A DNA stretch of 64,000 bases from Lepidonotus clava (taxonomy: Eukaryota; Annelida; Polychaeta; Phyllodocida; Polynoidae). Below, one piece after another: positions 60,801 to 64,000 of the stretch (position 1 is the stretch's first letter; each line of letters begins with the position of its first letter). Both the position numbers and the translations under genes were made by a program. The notes beneath the pieces are model-generated. The model worked only from the letters and a program-made list of their open reading frames with translations, was not told where the DNA came from and did not search any database. The stretch covers positions 33,816,378 to 33,880,377 of the forward strand of contig OW387139.1 in NCBI GenBank assembly GCA_936440205.1, given 5' to 3'.

Positions 60801-61354
60801 CAGATACAGATTCATTGATGTATAAGATTATTCATAAACGTTTCGATGCACTTCTTTATGAAATAAGGAATAATTTTGATTTTTCAAATTTGGATAGAAA
60901 TAATGCTTTGTTTAGTAAGGAAAATTTTAAAGTTTTAGGGAAATTTAAAGATGAAACTGCGGGGAAAAAGATACTTGAGTTTGTTGGTTTAAGGCCTAAA
61001 ATGTATTCTATATTGTTGGATAGTGGTAAGGTTATAAAGAGAGTTAAAGGAATAAAAAGAAGTTGCGTTGAAGATTTTTTACATTCTGAATTTAAAAAAG
61101 TTTTATTTAAATGTAAACGAACTTCAGTTACTTTTCATACAATAAAAAGTTTTAAACAAAAGGTATATACAGTAAAGGAACATAAATCAGCTTTGTCTCC
61201 ATTTGAAGATAAGAGGTGGTTGTGTTCTGATGGGATAGATACTTTAGCTTATGGTAATTATAAAATAAAAATTCGGAAAAGGAGATATAAGGACAATGAA
61301 GATGATAATGATATTAGTGAAAAATTAGACTGTGATTACTTGTGTTTGGACTGA
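57830..61354 (+). CDS. Protein-primed family B DNA polymerase (Polinton PolB)
   Basis: A single open frame of 1174 residues, the usual length for Polinton polymerases. An exonuclease motif (YADFETYN) is near residue 344. A zinc/HNH-like insert (CYLCGIKF, IDHAH, CNTCNLTY) typical of this family spans about 430-480, followed by IPIVMHNCMNYDLH. KIDVLLLADVFESF precedes the polymerase domain. Polymerase motif A is VDANNLYGYAM (about 727-737), motif B is around KLMNNSTFGKCMENV, and motif C is YTDTDSLMY (about 990-998). It would copy the element from a terminal protein primer. All diagnostic motifs are present. It looks whole. Confidence 0.95.
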   Translation: MRPKRVLNKDLVRRRRALNNLLVDYDFVPQKKRIDIELYLYLKSKVLYKKLVKELSRHGGIKFQLSLKVLLGKYKVDTEEYFECQPWFQSRVTQLLTFHSIKDKLNEAKRLILAFFDGFIQMGSGWFLKEIQLLRLSVYRFNPFGGCAYISLPLPNKHSLVNILCEDNRCFVYCVLAAFKKCKNPSRFSNYLDMVSTLDLSGLSFPTKLSEIPRFEKKNGITINVFGIHFVSLTYVPFPMYISVNFEKSNHKKHVNLLLYNNHYMLIRNISSFLTPFFWKKSRYFCKKCLISFSNKTSFNLHENADCTSKVFTGQLYHMPLQGERARFVNYAKQIKNHFIIYADFETYNVALNKQKGKSTLKTEHNLNAVGAILLSKYSEYSKPPFIYVGPNVIKKFIEYIYQMRAEISYIFEKNRKPLNLTPSDILHLSQQTCCYLCGIKFRKGLKKVIDHAHLGREGKGRDVNYACNTCNLTYSALKFPLFKIPIVMHNCMNYDLHFVVQNIYKFIADDITVIPKSSEKFLTMFFDSFYFIDSFQFLPNSLSNLADLLVKKDVNDLKETKKYFPNEKYLPYVMRKGVMCYDYIDSWKKLDECKLPSRKAFFNSLTNKHITSKDYYHALEMFKILKCKTIKDYLKQYLKIDVLLLADVFESFREQSLDFYSLDPAKYLTAPSLSYDAMLKFTGVKFDLLTEYDMYEFFEKGIRGGITNVMKRFAKVKNKGEHILYVDANNLYGYAMVQPLPFKDFAWIDPKKYCSFDVLKIEDSAPIGYVLEVTLNYPIELHDLHNMFPLAPEKISIDYSQLSPYAISVLKEFDINYTKSTVKLISTLSQKKRYILHYRNLKLYLQLGLTIEKIHRILSFKQSCWMKPYIEFNNQKRKESTSDFDKEFFKLMNNSTFGKCMENVKRRVKMVLTSNQKRCLNIIKKPTFQSLHIFNSKFVGVQYRKAELKLDKPIYVGFTILDLSKMHMFNFHYNVMLKTFGLGSLQLLYTDTDSLMYKIIHKRFDALLYEIRNNFDFSNLDRNNALFSKENFKVLGKFKDETAGKKILEFVGLRPKMYSILLDSGKVIKRVKGIKRSCVEDFLHSEFKKVLFKCKRTSVTFHTIKSFKQKVYTVKEHKSALSPFEDKRWLCSDGIDTLAYGNYKIKIRKRRYKDNEDDNDISEKLDCDYLCLD

Positions 61355-61435
61355 TTATTACTTTGTGTTTGGACTAATTAGTATACTTATTGCTAATATA
61401 GTAACTTATTGTTATTATAATTGTTAGTGGATAAA

Positions 61436-61840
61436 ATGGATAAAGAAAGGGAAAAGTCTAATAGGCATTTTGTTTTTTCATTTGGGAGAAGGAAGCGACT
61501 AGATATAACAGATTTTAAAGATGAGGTTTATGTACATATTAATGATTTGTATAAAACTAAAAATTTGTCATTTACGAGACAAGAAATTAAAGAATTGTTC
61601 GGATTAAAAAAGCAGGTAGAAAAGAAAATAAAGAAAGTTCGTGCTGTGTTAAAAGAAGAGTTAAGGGGGAGAAAGGATGAAGAATCTTCTAGTGTTGTAT
61701 TAAGTAGTGATGATGAGGATATATCTGAGAAGAAAAAGAGGAAGAAGAAGAAGCAACGTAAGAGTAGACCAACTAAGGTTGCGAGAGTGGATATGTCTTC
61801 TGCTGATGAGGAAGAGGAGGAAGAGGAGGAGAGTTCTTAG
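61436..61840 (+). CDS. PC4/SUB1-like single-strand DNA-binding protein
   Basis: A 134-residue frame from the ATG at 61436. Residues about 8-65 (FSFGRRKRLDITDFKDEVYV, then LSFTRQEIKELF and a helix) follow the PC4/SUB1 fold: four strands, an FxxxVxVxxxF-like pattern, then a helix. PC4 binds single-stranded DNA and melted promoters. The C-terminal half is low-complexity, with an acidic/Ser patch, a Lys/Arg run and an acidic end. A role in replication or late transcription of the element is inferred. Upstream in-frame codons lack an ATG. Confidence 0.6.
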   Translation: MDKEREKSNRHFVFSFGRRKRLDITDFKDEVYVHINDLYKTKNLSFTRQEIKELFGLKKQVEKKIKKVRAVLKEELRGRKDEESSSVVLSSDDEDISEKKKRKKKKQRKSRPTKVARVDMSSADEEEEEEEESS

Positions 61841-61939
61841 AGAAATAACTTTGTGATAGGGTAGATTTGTAGCTGTGATAGGGTAGATTTGTAACAAGGT
61901 TAGGATAAGATAGGTTTAGGCGTGAATGATATTAACATA

Positions 61940-62527
61940 ATGGAGACCTGTAGAGATAAGAGTTTATCGTCAATATATAGGACTGTGAGATGTTTTAAGT
62001 GTGGTTTAGTATATGATTATGCGTATAATTTTAATATGGATGATGAAAGATGTGATTCATGTTATCAGCAAGACAAGGCTAAAGTGACTACTACTGTTAT
62101 TTTGGATGATGATGATGGTGATGATAAGGAAATGGAAGAAGTGATTGCAAATGTTGATGAGGGTTTTTTGGATTATAATGAGGAAATATCTGAAGATGTT
62201 AGTATTTTAAGGAGTGATCCAGTCAAGACTGAAAAGGATTTGCCAGATAATTCTAGTATTTTAAAGAGCAATGATTTGATTGAAAAGGATATGCAAGATA
62301 ATACTAGTGATAGTGATAGTGATTGGGAGATGACACCTGAACAACGATTAATCAGTAATATGTTCATAGCAAAATGGAAACGATTAGAAAAAGAACGACT
62401 ATGTAAGATAGCTTTAATGGAGAGAGATAGTGATGATGATGATGAGTTTACACCTGAGGAGCTAGAACATATAAGATTAATACATCTTAGGCGTAGAAGG
62501 CAGGAAGATATGGCAAATGATGAATAA
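61940..62527 (+). CDS. Zinc-ribbon acidic protein A of the element
   Basis: A 195-residue frame from the ATG at 61940. The N-terminal part has a zinc-ribbon-like unit (CFKCGLVYDYAYNFNMDDERC, then DSC). The rest is strongly acidic with Asp/Ser runs. The last third is helical and charged. The ribbon resembles that of the next gene (CIRCHLPY...DDKRCNSC), so the two probably share an origin. Function unknown. Confidence 0.55.
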   Translation: METCRDKSLSSIYRTVRCFKCGLVYDYAYNFNMDDERCDSCYQQDKAKVTTTVILDDDDGDDKEMEEVIANVDEGFLDYNEEISEDVSILRSDPVKTEKDLPDNSSILKSNDLIEKDMQDNTSDSDSDWEMTPEQRLISNMFIAKWKRLEKERLCKIALMERDSDDDDEFTPEELEHIRLIHLRRRRQEDMANDE

Positions 62528-62652
62528 ATGTTTCTGTGATTAGGTTAGTATGACTGAAGTATCAAGCATATTCAACATTAGGTAAAGTATCAAGCATATT
62601 CAACTTACAAAGGTAAAGTATTATTATATTATATTATTTGCTATATATCATT

Positions 62653-63378
62653 ATGGTTTTACAAAATTGTAATTATTGCGGCGATGATCGTCCATTTGTT
62701 GACGGTAAAAAATATTGTGAGATCTGTGAGGAAGGAATGTTTAAGGAATGTATTAGGTGTCATTTACCATATGATCATCCAAAATATTTTACTTTGGATG
62801 ATAAAAGATGTAATTCATGTCAAAATAAGTATGTGAAGGAGAAGGATAAAGTTGCATCAGCGAGGATGACAAATTTAGAAGAGAGTGAGAGTGAAGATGA
62901 GCTTATAGATGAGGATAGAGAAAAGGAGAGGGAGACTAAAGATATGAGTGAAGATGATTATGATGATGAGGATCTTGTTATTAATCTTCCAAAGAAAACA
63001 AAGAGGAAAATAGTTAGTGAGGATGAAGTTGCTCCAAAAAAGATTAAGAAGACTAAAGATATGAGTGAAGATGATGAGGATCTTGTTATTAATCTTCCAA
63101 AGAAAACAAAGAGGAAAATAGTTAGTGAGGATGAAGTTGCTCCAAAAAAGATTAAGAAGAGAGTTTATAAGAAGAAGAAAGATAATGTAAATGATGAGCC
63201 AGTTCCAAAGAGAAGGGCTCCAAACAAAGCAAAGAGTGCACCGAGAAAGCCTAGAGTTCCACCAAAACAGAGGTTGACAAGACAGGCACAAATTTATGGT
63301 TGTATTCCACTTTTTTTTGTTAAAACTAAAGGGGGGGAGACTTTAGCAATGAATCCTAACTTAGTAAAGTCAGGATAA
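62653..63378 (+). CDS. Zinc-ribbon basic-tail protein B of the element
   Basis: A 241-residue frame from the ATG at 62653. It starts with CNYCGDDRPF and YCEICEEG, followed by the CIRCHLPY...CNSC ribbon shared with its neighbour. A 36-39-residue acidic/basic unit (TKDMSEDD... to ...APKKIKK) is repeated twice in tandem. The C-terminal part is very basic and Pro-rich (RAPNKAKSAPRKPRVPPK) and may bind DNA, as core proteins do, but this is an inference. Confidence 0.6.
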   Translation: MVLQNCNYCGDDRPFVDGKKYCEICEEGMFKECIRCHLPYDHPKYFTLDDKRCNSCQNKYVKEKDKVASARMTNLEESESEDELIDEDREKERETKDMSEDDYDDEDLVINLPKKTKRKIVSEDEVAPKKIKKTKDMSEDDEDLVINLPKKTKRKIVSEDEVAPKKIKKRVYKKKKDNVNDEPVPKRRAPNKAKSAPRKPRVPPKQRLTRQAQIYGCIPLFFVKTKGGETLAMNPNLVKSG

Positions 63379-63734
63379 ATCATATTATATTATAATATTA
63401 TATTATATTCAGCGTGAAAGCGCTGAGGTGCTTACGGACTCCCGGAGCACTATATATTTTAATTTACTATCATGTTCTAGATCTGAGTTTCAAATAGTGT
63501 TTAATGGGATGTAAATGTTTGGATAGCCAGCTTCATCCTACCAGCTATTTGAAAAAATCAGTGAAAGAATGTGAGTTTTGTATATATTGTATTTAAGCTT
63601 AGCATGTGATTGTTGTTTATATTAAGCTTAGCTTGAGCAATAGTATATTAAGCTTAGCTTGAGCAATAGTAATTAAGTTTTGCTTGTGATTGTTTAATAC
63701 TTAGTTTGAAATATAATTGCTTTAATTGAGTAAA
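63379..63734. repeat. Intergenic hairpins and repeats before the integrase
   Basis: After an A+T-rich run, CAGCGTGAAAGCGCTG (about 63409-63424) can fold into a hairpin, and GTGCT...AGCAC follows. At about 63590-63700 three to four direct copies of a unit containing TTAAGCTTAGCTTGAGCAATAG lead up to the integrase ATG. They could mark transcript ends and the integrase promoter. Confidence 0.45.
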
Positions 63735-64000
63735 ATGGAAGATTATTTGAATAAAAGGGATTTATTAGCATCTATATATTTCAATCCCTTACATTCATCT
63801 TCATTTTCTTCTATTCGAAAATTATATTTATCTGCAAAAGCTATTAATCCAACTATTACTTTGAAAGATGTTAAAACATTTTTACAAAATACCGAGACGT
63901 ATACTTCATTTAAACCTGTTCAGAAAAATTTTCAAAGACGAAAAATAATTGTACGTGGAAGAAATGATCAATGGCAATTAGATTTAATGGTAATTCCTAA
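63735..64000 (+). CDS. Polinton-type integrase, N-terminal part, cut by window edge
   Basis: The frame is open from the ATG at 63735 to the edge (88 codons). The segment FLQNTETYTSFKPVQKNF, followed by VRGRNDQWQLDLMVI, matches the junction between the zinc-binding region and the start of the retroviral-type catalytic core in Polinton integrases (usually DQWQADL). The catalytic core lies to the right of the window. It would insert the element into the host genome. Confidence 0.8.
   Translation, partial: MEDYLNKRDLLASIYFNPLHSSSFSSIRKLYLSAKAINPTITLKDVKTFLQNTETYTSFKPVQKNFQRRKIIVRGRNDQWQLDLMVIP

Larger units (their letters stand above)
46587..64000. mobile_element. Polinton/Maverick-type virus-like element, left portion
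   Basis: The assignment rests on a protein-primed family B DNA polymerase together with a retroviral-type integrase of the Polinton kind in one gene block. The putative left end starts AGTAGTATCC at 46587, in line with the AG start typical of Polintons. The six bases before it (AACGTG) would be the target duplication. Subterminal tandem repeats follow. The right end is beyond the window, so the length exceeds 17.4 kb. Base composition shifts at about 47.05 kb to T/G-rich on the plus strand. The visible part looks whole, with long open frames and no obvious breaks, which suggests a young insertion. Major capsid, packaging ATPase and protease genes are not seen and may lie to the right. Confidence 0.85.

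Noticed and set aside
62875-63291. Minus-strand hydrophobic frame resembling a membrane protein
   Set aside because: It is the shadow of the acidic and basic repeat region of zinc-ribbon protein B. Asp/Glu/Lys codons read backwards give Ile/Leu/Phe.

Overview
The window is nuclear DNA from an animal, most likely a marine invertebrate. Its host genes are split by GT-AG introns. One is an invertebrate-type tropomyosin. Another is a chitobiase-type GH20 hexosaminidase with eleven coding exons. Long A+T-rich non-coding stretches hold small DNA transposons, and the palindrome TAGGCCTA is strikingly over-represented. The species cannot be fixed from the sequence.

Left part (1-7.7 kb, minus strand). 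A 232-codon open frame with a strong start context runs off the left edge. Tropomyosin exon 2 (3493-3618) and exon 1 (6058-6171) lie to its right on the same strand. Later tropomyosin exons are not visible and should lie beyond the left edge. The edge frame would then sit inside the tropomyosin gene, either as a nested gene or as an alternative first exon. Upstream of exon 1 are an exact CArG box and a MEF2-type site.

Middle (7.7-32.5 kb). I find no convincing gene here. The stretch holds an 11 x 20-bp minisatellite, a 680-bp terminal-inverted-repeat element with a 5-bp target duplication, a 1.24-kb TTAA-flanked piggyBac-like element, and a weaker MITE candidate.

GH20 gene (32.58-41.13 kb, plus strand). 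Eleven exons with matching phases encode a complete 881-residue protein: an N-terminal membrane anchor, a CHB_HEX domain, a GH20 catalytic domain with the HxGGDE motif, and a C-terminal Ig-like domain. A 598-bp MITE lies in intron 9. Two AATAAA signals follow the stop. From 41.7 to 46.6 kb there is no gene, only a GC-rich patch.

Right part (46.59 kb to the right edge). This is the left portion of a Polinton/Maverick-type virus-like element. It has a putative AG-starting terminus with subterminal tandem repeats. Next come a TATA/CCAAT promoter with a splice-donor-bearing leader and, on the opposite strand, a two-exon mucin-like membrane protein. The rightward genes follow: six small Cys-rich or related genes (five of one family), several unknown or zinc-binding proteins, a structural-protein candidate, a protein-primed family B DNA polymerase, a PC4-like protein, two related zinc-ribbon proteins, and the start of a retroviral-type integrase cut by the edge. 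No major capsid, packaging ATPase or protease is seen in the window. The visible part looks whole and probably young.
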